Part shown: piece after piece, positions 1 to 9,051 of the stretch
Layout of the letters: the number at the start of each line of letters is the position of its first letter
Numbering within the stretch: the stretch's first letter is position 1
Assembly: GCA_028275825.1 (NCBI GenBank)
Contig: JAPWTX010000004.1
Location: 1-62,605, forward strand
DNA length: 62,605 nucleotides
Direction: 5' to 3'
DNA from: Ignisphaera sp.
GTDB taxonomy: Archaea > Thermoproteota > Thermoprotei_A > Sulfolobales > Ignisphaeraceae
Made by a program: the position numbers and the translations under genes
The notes under the pieces: generated by a model
What the model saw: the letters and a program-made list of their open reading frames with translations, nothing else
What the model was told of the DNA's origin: nothing
Database searches by the model: none

Positions 1-263
1 AAGTTTTTTGACTGTGAAAACGCGTAAAGCCCTTGGGGAAAGTACTCTAAGTAGTCGCATTTCCAATGAGGTTCAAGGATTTCTTCTGATTTAATTATCT
101 TAGCATATAGAGAGATCTCCCCTGTATAAATACCTATTAGCATGTCTATTTCTTTTAGCTTTCCTAATAACAAGATGCAATTATATGTCTTTTCTATCAT
201 AAACACTTTTTCGAACCCCATTTTCAAGAGGAGATCTTTCACCACTTCTACATCAATAGCCAT
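1..263 (-). CDS. unknown protein, 3' end outside the window
   Basis: An open frame starts at the ATG complementary to 261-263 and runs off the left edge, so only the first 87 residues are visible. A GGTGA ribosome binding site lies 5 bases before the ATG. The product begins MAIDVEVVKDLLLKMG, is mixed hydrophobic and charged, has no obvious signal peptide or membrane helix, and has cysteines near residues 29 and 68. It is transcribed divergently from the DUF2070 gene, and the 86-base gap must hold both promoters. I do not recognise the family; the C-terminal part would be needed to assign a function. Confidence 0.6.
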   Translation of the reverse strand, partial: MAIDVEVVKDLLLKMGFEKVFMIEKTYNCILLLGKLKEIDMLIGIYTGEISLYAKIIKSEEILEPHWKCDYLEYFPQGLYAFSQSKN

Positions 264-349
264 AGTTTCACCACTTTGGTTATTATAGGAAACACTTTAA
301 TATTTCTTTACATCTCTCTTAACATGCATTTCAATGAGATGACCTAAAC

Positions 350-2065
350 ATGCTTAGCGGTATTGCACTGAAGTATTATAGGATGCTGAGAATCCCCGCT
401 ACTACTTCTCGGAAGTATCACATTTTGTACCCAACAATCTTTCTTTTAATCATCATAGCTGATGCATATCCTATGCTAGTCTCACGCCACATTGAATTGA
501 TGGAACTAGCAGAGCTCGTTTTCCTACACTTTGTTGCTATATCAATTCTTTTACTATCATTAAGAGCCGGTATAAGGTACATGAAACTTAGGCAAATAGC
601 CAATGCGATATTCTTTTTAATTGCTCCTGGCATACCTTTAGAGTTTATTTCTTCAGCACTTAAGATCTATGGCATTGTATATGCCGCAATTCCTATTATT
701 GGAACAATAACATTAATCAATTTTATGGGTTTCTATAGAGGAACTGCATATACAGTAGCATTGTCTCTTCTAATTCAAGTACTTTTTGCACTTAAAGACA
801 GCCTTATGTTTGTTACTATATTGAGATTTGTAGCTGTAGTAATTTTGTTCTTGTCCTCTTTCTTATTTGTAAATTCTATAAAGAGATATGCAGACATAAA
901 TGTTTTTGAAATATCGAATTCATGGATAAAGTTCATGTTTACAGGAAATAATGCTGAATTTGAAGAGATGCTTGATAGAATAGGTGAAGAACGTGATCTT
1001 AGTATCAGAGTGCTGTTCTTTGATAGAAGTAAGGATAGTATTGCTTTAATTGTACCAACAATACATTTTGGTCCTTATAAAACACTTGGAAGCACATACT
1101 TTCCATACATGTTAGAAGAAACACTTGAAACACATTCTATAAAGGCATTTATATTGCATGGCACAGGCTCACACGAATCTAACTTAACTAGGAAGATATA
1201 TGGTGATTATCTAGCTAAGGAAATTTTACAAAAACTAACTAGTATAAAAGTTAATGAGAATTCTGATTTGGAGCAGCTTTATGAACCTTTCAGAGCCTTT
1301 AGTTCTTTAAGAGAGGCTCTATGCTTGCACACGGAATCCGCTGCCTTCTTAATAATATCTTCTCCTGTCATGGGGGGCGATGACCTGCCTTACGAGCTCC
1401 AGTTAGAGGCCGAAAAAATTGCTAACATATATGGCTTTAAGGATGTTGCAGTAATAGATGCGCATAACGTTGAAGGGAGAAGAGAGCTTCAGACCCGGGC
1501 ATTTGAGCCCCTTATCAAGGCAGCTCTTTCTGAAAGGGGTTCTATCTGTAAAGAGCTCAAAGTAGGTTATGGAGAGGAAAATATTGAGGAGTTAGTTAGA
1601 GGTATTTGCACGAGAAGAGTAAAGGTATTGACAATAAAATGCAATGATAATCTCTATGCCTTAATATACATATATGGCAATAACGCTAAACCTGGTGTTA
1701 GAGATTCCTTGAGGAAGATTGCTCTTATGAGAGGATTTAAAGATGCTGAGGTTGTGACGCTAGATGACCATACATGTGCAGGAGTTGTATTCGATACACC
1801 TTACTATACTGTAGAGCTTAATGATGCCTTGCTGAAATCTGTAGAAAAAGCCTTGATAAAATCCGTACAGGATTTAAGAACGGCGAAGGTTAAGGTCTTG
1901 CGCTATAATTTTAGAATGCGAGTAGCAAGTGAGAAAATCTTTAGATTGCTGGAAATAGCGACAGGAATAGGTTCAGCGATTTTAGGTTATTTAAAAACTG
2001 TGATACCTTTGCTGTACATTTCATGGATAGCCATCACTATATTAATGAAGATATTCATACTGTGA
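350..2065 (+). CDS. DUF2070-family integral membrane protein
   Basis: 571 residues. The first 180 or so contain about six hydrophobic helices, a soluble domain fills roughly 190-540, and one more helix closes the protein (about 548-570). The soluble part has conserved-looking blocks: HFGPY near residue 239, a HGTGSHESN block, MGGDDLPYE, and an IDAHN block followed by a charged stretch. These match my memory of the archaeal DUF2070 family, whose function is unknown; the His and Asp blocks suggest a metal-binding soluble domain, which is inference. It ends 102 bases before cdvA in the same direction, but cdvA has its own TATA box, so shared function with cell division is only suggested by position. 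Confidence 0.75.
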   Translation: MLSGIALKYYRMLRIPATTSRKYHILYPTIFLLIIIADAYPMLVSRHIELMELAELVFLHFVAISILLLSLRAGIRYMKLRQIANAIFFLIAPGIPLEFISSALKIYGIVYAAIPIIGTITLINFMGFYRGTAYTVALSLLIQVLFALKDSLMFVTILRFVAVVILFLSSFLFVNSIKRYADINVFEISNSWIKFMFTGNNAEFEEMLDRIGEERDLSIRVLFFDRSKDSIALIVPTIHFGPYKTLGSTYFPYMLEETLETHSIKAFILHGTGSHESNLTRKIYGDYLAKEILQKLTSIKVNENSDLEQLYEPFRAFSSLREALCLHTESAAFLIISSPVMGGDDLPYELQLEAEKIANIYGFKDVAVIDAHNVEGRRELQTRAFEPLIKAALSERGSICKELKVGYGEENIEELVRGICTRRVKVLTIKCNDNLYALIYIYGNNAKPGVRDSLRKIALMRGFKDAEVVTLDDHTCAGVVFDTPYYTVELNDALLKSVEKALIKSVQDLRTAKVKVLRYNFRMRVASEKIFRLLEIATGIGSAILGYLKTVIPLLYISWIAITILMKIFIL

Positions 2066-2122
2066 ACTTTAATACCCAATTTGTTTGCTATATGCATTTG
2101 CTTACAAAATGAATGTTATACC

Positions 2123-2132
2123 TTATATAAAT
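2123..2132 (+). promoter_or_regulatory. TATA box of cdvA
   Basis: TTATATAAAT lies about 36-45 bases before the cdvA ATG at 2168. This predicts transcription starting near 2150 and a leader of about 18 bases. It argues against the longer reading frame that opens at 2081 upstream of the TATA box. Confidence 0.7.
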
Positions 2133-2167
2133 TAGTTCTCGGCAAGAATATTAAAGGGATTAAGATT

Positions 2168-2875
2168 ATGAGTATATCCATAGAGAGTGTAGCTCCTGTT
2201 ATAGGTCAAACAATAACTGATGTCTATGGGAGAAAAGCAGGTGTTTTAGTAGGTATTTATAGTGATATTGATGGCAAGGTAACGGCTATAGAAATTATGA
2301 TAAATGATTCTCAGTATGAGACTCTGCCTAGTGAACGCCTTGAGTATGGAGTTGATGGGCTCAAAATTTTGCCTGAGTGGCTTGTAGAAGCTAAGAAACT
2401 TGAAAGAAAGCTTGACATCTTAAAAAAGAGGTTTAAAGCTACTGAAGAGCTTTACAAGAAGAATCAAATACCTGCACATGCTTATCGAGAACTTAAAGAC
2501 AAGTTCTCAAAAGAGGTTGAGAAAGCTAAAGTTGAAATAAAGAATATCAAGGATGCATTGCGTAAAAGAGTATATGAAATTGAAAACTTTGTTATTCACA
2601 TAGAGAAGGCTATGACCCATCTTATGGTGAATTATACTGCTGGTGAGATACCGGAAAACGGCTTCAAGATCTCTGCAGATCTCATGAGATTTGCTAAACA
2701 GTCTACTCTTGAGGAGAAGAAAGACATAGAGAAACATGTAGCTCTAATCGAGAAACTTGAGCAGGAATTAACCTCAGTTACAGCTAGTGGTGTAGAAGAA
2801 CAAACACTTGTTCCACCAGCACAAGCTGCAGCACCAACCCCTGCTACTCCACTATCAGTTAAGGTTGTTAGCTAA
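2168..2875 (+). CDS. cdvA: CdvA, archaeal cell division protein
   Basis: 235 residues. Residues 1-70 form a PRC-barrel-like beta domain with the typical opening MSISIESVAPVIGQTI. Residues 75-200 are charged and predicted coiled coil, and the C-terminal tail (about 215-235) is rich in Ala and Pro and ends VKVVS. In Sulfolobales CdvA is the membrane-associated scaffold that binds DNA and recruits CdvB through a short C-terminal ESCRT-III-binding peptide; the tail here fits that role, though the exact motif cannot be confirmed by eye. The start at 2168 is chosen because the TATA box at 2123 leaves no room for the longer frame. cdvB follows after 26 bases. Confidence 0.9.
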   Translation: MSISIESVAPVIGQTITDVYGRKAGVLVGIYSDIDGKVTAIEIMINDSQYETLPSERLEYGVDGLKILPEWLVEAKKLERKLDILKKRFKATEELYKKNQIPAHAYRELKDKFSKEVEKAKVEIKNIKDALRKRVYEIENFVIHIEKAMTHLMVNYTAGEIPENGFKISADLMRFAKQSTLEEKKDIEKHVALIEKLEQELTSVTASGVEEQTLVPPAQAAAPTPATPLSVKVVS

Positions 2876-2901
2876 CATCCAAAGCAGCATAGTGATGCTA
2901 G

Positions 2902-3783
2902 ATGGCAATAGCACCCGCTGGAATTCTTGATCACTTCGCAAAAATACTTTCATTATCATCTCGTAAAGATCCTCAGAAAGGTGCTTTGATATACATAGTT
3001 TCTTCACTATCAGATCTTAAGATAAAGCTGGAAGAGATTAGAAAAAGACTTAAGGAGAGAGACGACGAGCTTTTGTCGAATGCTGTTAAGGCATTGAATG
3101 TAAATGATAGAGAAAGGGCAGCTATATATGCATCTGAAATAGCCGAAGTCAGAAGGTTGATAAAATATGTTCAGATGGCTCTACTTGCTGTGGAGAGATT
3201 GCTAGAGCGCATGAAGACAATGAATATAGTGAATGATATAAGAGTGCTTACCACAACAATTGGTGTATTGAACCAGCTTAAAACAATGTTTGCCAATACC
3301 ATGCCAGAACTTGCAGCTACTCTTGACACAATTGTAACGAATGTGAATGCTATAGTGGCACAGACACAAACACCAGAATTGAATGTGAATGTTGCTAACG
3401 TATCTAAGGAGGTTGAGGATATACTGAGGGAGATAGAGCATCAAGCTGATGAAAAGATAAAACACAGTCTATCGCCCATACCTGTTCAACTAGAAAACGT
3501 TATGTCACAGCAGGTAACACGAGATGTTTTAAATCATGGCAAAGTCGTGGAGAACATGACATCAGTTGGCATAACCATGCCCACATCATATGCAAAAACT
3601 TATAAGCCAGGGGTTGCTGTCTTTGATAGTGGCATCGAATATCAGATATATAACTATATTGTTGCTAATAGAGGTCTAATTAAAGTTGATGAATGTGCCA
3701 CAATTTTTGGACTCTCAAAAGAGGACATCATAGCTATATTAAAGCGTCTTGAACAGAAGGGTCTGATAAAACTAGTCACATAA
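2902..3783 (+). CDS. cdvB: CdvB, ESCRT-III-like cell division protein
   Basis: 293 residues. Residues 1-180 are helical and charged, as in the Snf7/ESCRT-III core. A proline-containing LSPIPVQLE segment near 190-200 is a candidate MIM2-type ligand for the MIT domain of CdvC. Residues 240-293 form a winged-helix domain (SGIEYQIYNYIVANRGLIKV onward), the part known in Sulfolobus to contact the CdvA tail. The presence of this winged helix marks it as the full-length CdvB rather than one of the short B1-B3 paralogues, none of which is in the window. It lies between cdvA and cdvC in the canonical order. Confidence 0.92.
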   Translation: MAIAPAGILDHFAKILSLSSRKDPQKGALIYIVSSLSDLKIKLEEIRKRLKERDDELLSNAVKALNVNDRERAAIYASEIAEVRRLIKYVQMALLAVERLLERMKTMNIVNDIRVLTTTIGVLNQLKTMFANTMPELAATLDTIVTNVNAIVAQTQTPELNVNVANVSKEVEDILREIEHQADEKIKHSLSPIPVQLENVMSQQVTRDVLNHGKVVENMTSVGITMPTSYAKTYKPGVAVFDSGIEYQIYNYIVANRGLIKVDECATIFGLSKEDIIAILKRLEQKGLIKLVT

Positions 3784-3816
3784 TTTTTCTCAATTTAGAC
3801 ACTTGAACATTATTTA

Positions 3817-4977
3817 TTGGTGGATGATGTGAGTGGAGGTCGTGAATATTTAGAGGCCTTAGCGAGAAAGTATGTTCATGAGGCTATGATTAATGAGAAA
3901 GTTGGTAATAAAGTTGATGCAGCTAAGAATTACAGAAAAGCTGCTGAAATCATTATGATGCTGATAAATAATTACAAAAACGATCCTATGGTCTACATAT
4001 ATAAGAATGTAGTTGAAGGATATATTAGAAAGGCTAAGGAGTTGGAGGAGGAATCAAAAATCTCAATATCTGTTGGAGGCGAGAAAGAGGAGAGAGAGGA
4101 GACTGATGAAGCAATTGTAAAGAACTATATACTTATTGAAAAACCTCCAGTTAGATTTGAGGATGTAATAGGGTTAGATGAGGCAAAGCAGGCTATAATT
4201 GATGCTGTGGTTTATCCAACGAAAAGACCAGATCTCTTTCCATTGGGTTGGCCCAGGAATATATTATTATATGGTCCTCCAGGCTGTGGCAAAACATTGC
4301 TTGCAGCTGCAGTAGCCAATGAAATTGATGCTGTTTTCATGCAGATTGACGCTGCAAACCTAATGTCTAAATGGCTTGGTGAAGCAGAGAGAAAAGTAGC
4401 TGCAATTTTTAGGTATGCAAGAAATGTGGGTGTCTCAAAGCCTGTAATAATGTTTATTGATGAGGCTGATAGCCTTCTTGGCGTTTATGAACATGAAATA
4501 GGGGGAGAAGCCAGGGTAAGGAATCAGTTTTTAAAGGAGCTTGATGGTCTTGGTGATAAAGGGAAAAACTACTTCATATACGTTATAGCAGCTACAAATA
4601 AGCCATGGAGGCTGGATATAGGATTCTTAAGAAGATTTAATAAGCGCATCTACATACCACCACCAAATAAAGAGTCTCGAAAAAGCCTATTTGAATACTA
4701 TTCCAAGCACTTTAAAATTGCTTCAGATGTGAATTTTGATGAACTTGCTGCGCGAACCGAAGGCTACTCAGCTAGCGATATTAGAGATATTGTTCTAGAG
4801 GCGTATTTAAGAACCGTCAGAGAGTTATTCAAATCAAATAAGGTAGACGAAAATCCAAGACCAGTAACAATGGAAGATTTCTTACAAGTTCTTCAGCGCA
4901 GAAAGCCTAGCATTAGCAATGAGATGATCAAGCTTTATGATGAGTGGGGCAAGAATTTTGGCTCAACAATTGCATAA
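3817..4977 (+). CDS. cdvC: CdvC, Vps4-type AAA ATPase
   Basis: 386 residues. An N-terminal MIT domain (about 8-80) is followed by a linker and one AAA module: Walker A GPPGCGKT at 153-160, Walker B VIMFIDEAD with the catalytic Glu at 216, and an arginine-rich second region (LRRFNKR). The family disassembles ESCRT-III (CdvB) polymers during division. The start is uncertain: TTG at 3817 gives the longest form, whereas GTG at 3829 sits five bases after a GGTGG ribosome binding site and leaves the MIT domain intact. The gap to cdvB is 33 bases with a T-rich run, so partial termination between them is possible. Confidence 0.93.
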   Translation: MVDDVSGGREYLEALARKYVHEAMINEKVGNKVDAAKNYRKAAEIIMMLINNYKNDPMVYIYKNVVEGYIRKAKELEEESKISISVGGEKEEREETDEAIVKNYILIEKPPVRFEDVIGLDEAKQAIIDAVVYPTKRPDLFPLGWPRNILLYGPPGCGKTLLAAAVANEIDAVFMQIDAANLMSKWLGEAERKVAAIFRYARNVGVSKPVIMFIDEADSLLGVYEHEIGGEARVRNQFLKELDGLGDKGKNYFIYVIAATNKPWRLDIGFLRRFNKRIYIPPPNKESRKSLFEYYSKHFKIASDVNFDELAARTEGYSASDIRDIVLEAYLRTVRELFKSNKVDENPRPVTMEDFLQVLQRRKPSISNEMIKLYDEWGKNFGSTIA

Positions 4978-5327
4978 TATTTAGAAACTTTGTTTGAAGA
5001 CATGAAGCCTTGCTTTGACCTCCTCATGTTATTCATCAAATTCGCTATAGGAGACAATTTCATTAATTGTGAAGGTTTATGGTTATTTGAATCCTTTTAT
5101 AACATAAGAGCTATAAGTGTGTAAAGAGCTCATAAATTGTTAGAGCCTATGTTGCTGTTTTGAAAGAGTGGAAGACTTGAAATAGCTCATGGCAGCTTTT
5201 AAGGATTCTATGCTATCTTAAGCAATTGTTCTTGAGCAATGATTCTCTCATTTAGAGCAATTCTAAATAACATAAAATCGTGCCTATATGAAGCTTAAAA
5301 CAGAGTTCGAGAAACGCTTGTAGTTTT
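4978..5327. other. gene-free stretch between convergent cdvC and the CBS gene
   Basis: 350 bases with stops in all frames and no tRNA, C/D-box or clear promoter motif. The only notable item is a 17-base string AAGCTTAAAACAGAGTT at about 5289-5305 that recurs exactly at about 37221-37237 inside one of the structured elements. One exact 17-mer in 62 kb of AT-rich DNA can be chance. Otherwise I see nothing here. Confidence 0.5.
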
Positions 5328-5735
5328 CTATCTATGTATTTCCATATATTCTAGTAGTTCGGGTACATACTTCAGCACATCATCAATAGTAACGATTCCT
5401 AGGACCTTACCTGTCTTGTTAATAACTGGTATATGGCCGTGGCCCGTGCCTATCATTAGATTTATCACATCTTTGAGAAGTACATTAGGTTCTACTGCTG
5501 TTACAGGTCGAGATAGTATTTCTGTGACTTTTACATTATTTGGATCCAATCCTTTAGCTAAAACCTTTATTACAATGTCTTTTGCAGTTATGACGCCAAA
5601 TACAATACCATTCTCGTCTACAACAATGAGGGATGCTATGTTATGCTTCTCCATCATCTTAATGGCTTCATACACAGTAGCATTTGTTGCTATGCATATT
5701 GGGTTTGGCACCATTATGTCAGAGACTTTTAACAT
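5328..5735 (-). CDS. two-CBS-domain protein
   Basis: 135 residues made of two tandem CBS repeats: the first is about 5-60 (SDIMVPNPICIATNATVYEA), the second about 70-128 (VTEILSRPVTAVEPNVLLKD). Each ends in the usual GVIT/GIVT plus DDV or KDI signature. Stand-alone CBS pairs bind adenine nucleotides and act as energy or ligand sensors; no catalytic domain is attached. Its start overlaps the end of the upstream NFACT gene by 7 bases, so the two are almost certainly co-transcribed and translationally coupled. The ligand is unknown. Confidence 0.9.
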   Translation of the reverse strand: MLKVSDIMVPNPICIATNATVYEAIKMMEKHNIASLIVVDENGIVFGVITAKDIVIKVLAKGLDPNNVKVTEILSRPVTAVEPNVLLKDVINLMIGTGHGHIPVINKTGKVLGIVTIDDVLKYVPELLEYMEIHR

Positions 5736-7723
5736 TCTTCAAGCACCTTTTTGATTTCTTCACTTACAACTATTTTAGCTATTCTGCTCTTCCCTGGTAT
5801 TTTAGCTCTTAATTCATTGACATCAAGAGCCTTTGCAACTACGTCTAATCCTCTTTTGCTCAATTCACTCAGAAACCTCTCTACAATCTCATCTATCTTC
5901 ATATCTCCAGGTTTAATCACAAAATATGCCCCACATTTCTTTGCAATAGAGTCTTGAGACCCTACCACAATTCTGATAGTACAGCCTATCTCAGGCTTCA
6001 GTACTTCTATACCTACAGCAAGTTCCAAAATAACATCATGTATGTAATTCTTCTTTCCATATACCATAAATCCTCCACGTGGAAGATACTGGCCAGGAGG
6101 TGGAGAAAGTGATACTTGTGAGCCCTGCACCCAAAATACATCAACTACCTGTAGCCCTAATTTCCATGCTTTGCTATAGCATGCTGCAAGCAAAGCTGCC
6201 TCCCTTAATGATACTTCATCCACCTCTCTTCCACCAGTCTTAATGATTACAGCACTACCCCCATGTATATCTGCATGAAGTACTATATCCTTTTCCTCTA
6301 AAAACTTCCTGATTAAGTGAACATTTTGCTGTGAATCTCTTCCACCAAGAATTAAAAATCCTCTAGGGGTTATTGCCCAGTGAAACTTCTCATACCACTC
6401 CCTCGATCTATGTAACATCATTTCAATTGACTTCTTCTCTACATCAATCATTGACATCTTTTTATCTATTTCTTCCTTTAATCTCATCATTTCACCTTCA
6501 ATTCTTTTTATATCCTTATTTACATCACTAAACTCTTTTCTATAACTATTGTACACGTCTATTAAGTTCATTTTAACATCAAGTTCAAGATCTGTATTCT
6601 CTATAACTACATGATACTTGCCACTAGACTTATCAAAGGTACTAATAAGATTACTGCACAAATCTAATTTGTCCCATCCTCGTTGTTTCACAACCTTCTG
6701 TACGCACTTATGTATATCCTCTAGTTCGAGATAGTGCTCTTCAAAAACCTTTAAGGCTTTTGACAAAAACGCACATTTATCTTTGTACTCTTGCAACCTC
6801 TTATCCATATCTTGTAACGTATGTTTTAGCTTTTCAATGCTATTGATTATGGAGCCTGTTCTTTCCCTCTGCATCAGTTCTTCAATACCATGAGCAAAGT
6901 ATCTGTCAATGGCTTCATTAAATGATTGAAAAAATTTTATTTCGACGCCACTATATTTAGCAAGATGTGATGGTTTAAATGGGTAAAAACCTATTGGCGT
7001 ATTTTGTAAATATGCAATGCAAGGCTCTGGTCTTTCAACTACATCTTTTAGTAATTTCTTCACATTTGCAGTAAGGCATTCTATCATATGTTTGTCTACA
7101 TTTTCATCATAACTACTCTTCACACCACATAGATACAGAGCTGCTTCCACAACTTCAGGTGGAAGCCCTAAAATCTTTACAAAATATGACACTACATTCT
7201 GCCTCTTCTCAATAACGTCCTTTATAACCTTCTCTACATCTACACTCTCTATATCTGCCTCCCATAGCTTTGGTGGAAATTGATATTTTTGCTTAGGGGC
7301 TATAACCCTGTCTTTCATTCTCTTGTTTTCCAATGCAATTATTATCTCCATATCAGAATTCGTTAACACTATTGTCCCTCTTGGAAGAAGCTCAACAATC
7401 AATTTTTTCTCTACATTACCACATCTCAATGTAAAAATAACTACTCTTTCTTTATCATATTGACTAATATCAGCTACTCTGCAATCCCTAACATGCCTTC
7501 TCCAAATATCCATTACACCTTTTAATACGCTGAGACTTACTTGCATATCTGTCAAAGAGATTCTCTTCCCAGGTTCTACAATGAGGTGATTAATCTGCTT
7601 CCCACTTTTCTTAAGTCTTAGCACTACCAATTTTTTTGAATACATATATACATTGTCAATAAATGACCCTACAATGTTGCTTCTTTGTTCATTGAGCCAC
7701 ACGCTTATATCTAGCCAACTCAT
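5729..7723 (-). CDS. NFACT/Rqc2 (NEMF)-family ribosome quality-control protein
   Basis: About 664 residues from the chosen start MSWLDISVWLNEQ. The N-terminal NFACT-N domain is followed by a central coiled coil (about 290-440) and the NFACT-R domain, recognisable from GGRDSQQNVHLIRKFL and HADIHGGSAV. This is the layout of archaeal Rqc2/RqcH homologues, which bind the 50S subunit with stalled peptidyl-tRNA and in studied cases add alanine tails to nascent chains. The frame is open up to 7780, but that would run through the start of the divergent gene at 7747, and the conserved N-terminus begins at 7723. It is followed by an overlapping CBS gene. Confidence 0.88.
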   Translation of the reverse strand: MSWLDISVWLNEQRSNIVGSFIDNVYMYSKKLVVLRLKKSGKQINHLIVEPGKRISLTDMQVSLSVLKGVMDIWRRHVRDCRVADISQYDKERVVIFTLRCGNVEKKLIVELLPRGTIVLTNSDMEIIIALENKRMKDRVIAPKQKYQFPPKLWEADIESVDVEKVIKDVIEKRQNVVSYFVKILGLPPEVVEAALYLCGVKSSYDENVDKHMIECLTANVKKLLKDVVERPEPCIAYLQNTPIGFYPFKPSHLAKYSGVEIKFFQSFNEAIDRYFAHGIEELMQRERTGSIINSIEKLKHTLQDMDKRLQEYKDKCAFLSKALKVFEEHYLELEDIHKCVQKVVKQRGWDKLDLCSNLISTFDKSSGKYHVVIENTDLELDVKMNLIDVYNSYRKEFSDVNKDIKRIEGEMMRLKEEIDKKMSMIDVEKKSIEMMLHRSREWYEKFHWAITPRGFLILGGRDSQQNVHLIRKFLEEKDIVLHADIHGGSAVIIKTGGREVDEVSLREAALLAACYSKAWKLGLQVVDVFWVQGSQVSLSPPPGQYLPRGGFMVYGKKNYIHDVILELAVGIEVLKPEIGCTIRIVVGSQDSIAKKCGAYFVIKPGDMKIDEIVERFLSELSKRGLDVVAKALDVNELRAKIPGKSRIAKIVVSEEIKKVLEEC

Positions 7724-7746
7724 AGACTTCTTCTGGCGAGTACTTA

Positions 7747-8073
7747 ATGAATCTTCAGCAGAGCCAGGCCATTGACTCATTAGAGCTCGACCTGCGCCTT
7801 AAACTCATAGCTATAAGAGGTCTATACGGCCTTTTTACAGCTATATTAGTGCATATTACATCAGTACATATGTTGTACCAATCTCTCTTAATATATTTAA
7901 TGGGCTCTGCTCTAGCACCTTACTTTACATGGACACTAGTATTTCTTTTTTACATCCCCAGCATTATAATTGCTAAGATGCTTAAAGCTAAAAAAGGCTT
8001 TGATCTGTATTTCAGGGGGCTTTCAGTATACTTTGTTTTATTCGTCTTGACACATATTCTGATCTCTAGCTAA
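7747..8073 (+). CDS. small polytopic membrane protein, unknown family
   Basis: 108 residues with three or four hydrophobic segments (about 22-42, 44-60, 62-80 and 88-107) and a short charged N-terminus. A TATA-like GCTTATATC at about 7704-7712, inside the start of the divergent NFACT gene, would place transcription close to the ATG. The last 36 bases overlap the 3' end of the convergent SPOUT methyltransferase gene. Size and topology recall small membrane chaperone or insertase partners, but I recognise no family and assign no function. Confidence 0.65.
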   Translation: MNLQQSQAIDSLELDLRLKLIAIRGLYGLFTAILVHITSVHMLYQSLLIYLMGSALAPYFTWTLVFLFYIPSIIIAKMLKAKKGFDLYFRGLSVYFVLFVLTHILISS

Positions 8074-8676
8074 AACCTTAGTCTCATATACAGGAGTGTG
8101 CTCAACAATTATTTTGAAATATTCTTCGGGAAGCAGTATTTTACCTTCATCATTTATAGGAAATGCGTAAGGTAATTCTATCTCTAACTCAACGGAGGAA
8201 CCCATTTCCCTCCTAATCTTCAAACCAAATACATACTTCACATCACTCACTTCTTTTCCACACTCAATAAGTTTTAGAACATATACTGCTCCTGCTATTG
8301 TATACTGAAGTTTTCCTATGTTCCTTGCAAGTGCATTTGGCAATCTTGAAGTTATAAACCTTTGTGTTCTCCCGCCAGGTGGATGAGACCCCATTATACC
8401 GCCTATAATAACATATCCGGCTTTCTTCAATTCATCTGGTTTAAGTGGGGTGCTTGCTTTAGGATCCAAAACTATGACATCTGTTCTATCCCTCAATAGC
8501 TCTGTTGCAGATTCTTTAATCACTATGCCAAACCTTTTTAATGTTAGCTCATGCTTTTGCTTTTTCACATTAGTGAACATAACTCTTCCTTCATATAATT
8601 TTGATGCAATTTCATATTCTTTCAAAAGCCACTTATTTAAGCAAGGCTCTAAATGTTCTATAATGAGCATAAACAT
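8038..8676 (-). CDS. SPOUT-fold SAM methyltransferase, DUF431/Sfm1-like
   Basis: 212 residues. The order of motifs fits the archaeal DUF431 (COG2428) family: DVIVLDPKASTPL, YVIIGGIMGSHPPGGRTQ and a C-terminal LARNIGKLQYTIAGAVYVL helix, where SPOUT enzymes form the knotted SAM site. The yeast relative Sfm1 methylates an arginine of ribosomal protein uS3; the archaeal substrate is not known to me. Two ATG codons at 8676 and 8670 are possible starts. The gene overlaps the small membrane-protein gene tail to tail by 36 bases. Confidence 0.8.
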   Translation of the reverse strand: MFMLIIEHLEPCLNKWLLKEYEIASKLYEGRVMFTNVKKQKHELTLKRFGIVIKESATELLRDRTDVIVLDPKASTPLKPDELKKAGYVIIGGIMGSHPPGGRTQRFITSRLPNALARNIGKLQYTIAGAVYVLKLIECGKEVSDVKYVFGLKIRREMGSSVELEIELPYAFPINDEGKILLPEEYFKIIVEHTPVYETKVLARDQNMCQDE

Positions 8677-8714
8677 CTGTTATATCCTCATTCTTATAAG
8701 TTTCATCATAAAAA

Positions 8715-8724
8715 CTTTTAAATT
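8715..8724 (+). promoter_or_regulatory. TATA box of the SmAP gene
   Basis: CTTTTAAATT lies 37-46 bases before the ATG at 8761, predicting a leader of roughly 12 bases. It sits in the 84-base divergent gap shared with the SPOUT methyltransferase gene. Confidence 0.55.
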
Positions 8725-8760
8725 GTAATTAGATAGTGTGAAGCTGTAAGGCTGAACACA

Positions 8761-9042
8761 ATGGTTGTAGCACAGCAGAGAATAACATTAACACCTCTAA
8801 AGGTATTGAGGGGCGCTATGAATAAAACAGTTCTAGTTAAGGTCAAGGAAAATACTGAATTTGTTGGAAAACTCATTATGACAGACCCAACAATGAACGT
8901 TGTCTTGGAAGAGGCAACAGAGTACAAAGATGGAGGTGCAGAGGTGGTTGCAAAGTATGGCAAGATACTGGTTAGGGGAAGTCAAATACTATATATATGT
9001 GTAGACTATACAGAGGCGCAGCTAAGGCAAGCCTCAACATAG
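8761..9042 (+). CDS. Sm-like archaeal protein (SmAP/Lsm)
   Basis: 93 residues with the two Sm motifs: Sm1 at about 12-50 (LRGAMNKTVLVKVKENTEFVG, then MTDPTMNVVLEEA) and Sm2 at about 68-80 (KYGKILVRGSQILYI). Archaeal SmAPs form heptameric rings that bind U-rich RNA and associate with RNA-processing factors. A 52-residue Cys-containing ORF begins 10 bases downstream and is probably co-transcribed. In other archaea this position often holds ribosomal protein L37e, which is absent here. Confidence 0.92.
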   Translation: MVVAQQRITLTPLKVLRGAMNKTVLVKVKENTEFVGKLIMTDPTMNVVLEEATEYKDGGAEVVAKYGKILVRGSQILYICVDYTEAQLRQAST

Positions 9043-9051
9043 TGAAGTGCT

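Noticed and set aside
5289-5305. 17-base exact repeat shared with copy C (37221-37237)
   Set aside because: No flanking similarity; one such match is within chance for AT-rich DNA of this length.
7724-7780. N-terminal extension of the NFACT protein
   Set aside because: It would overlap the divergent gene at 7747, and the conserved domain begins at the ATG at 7723.
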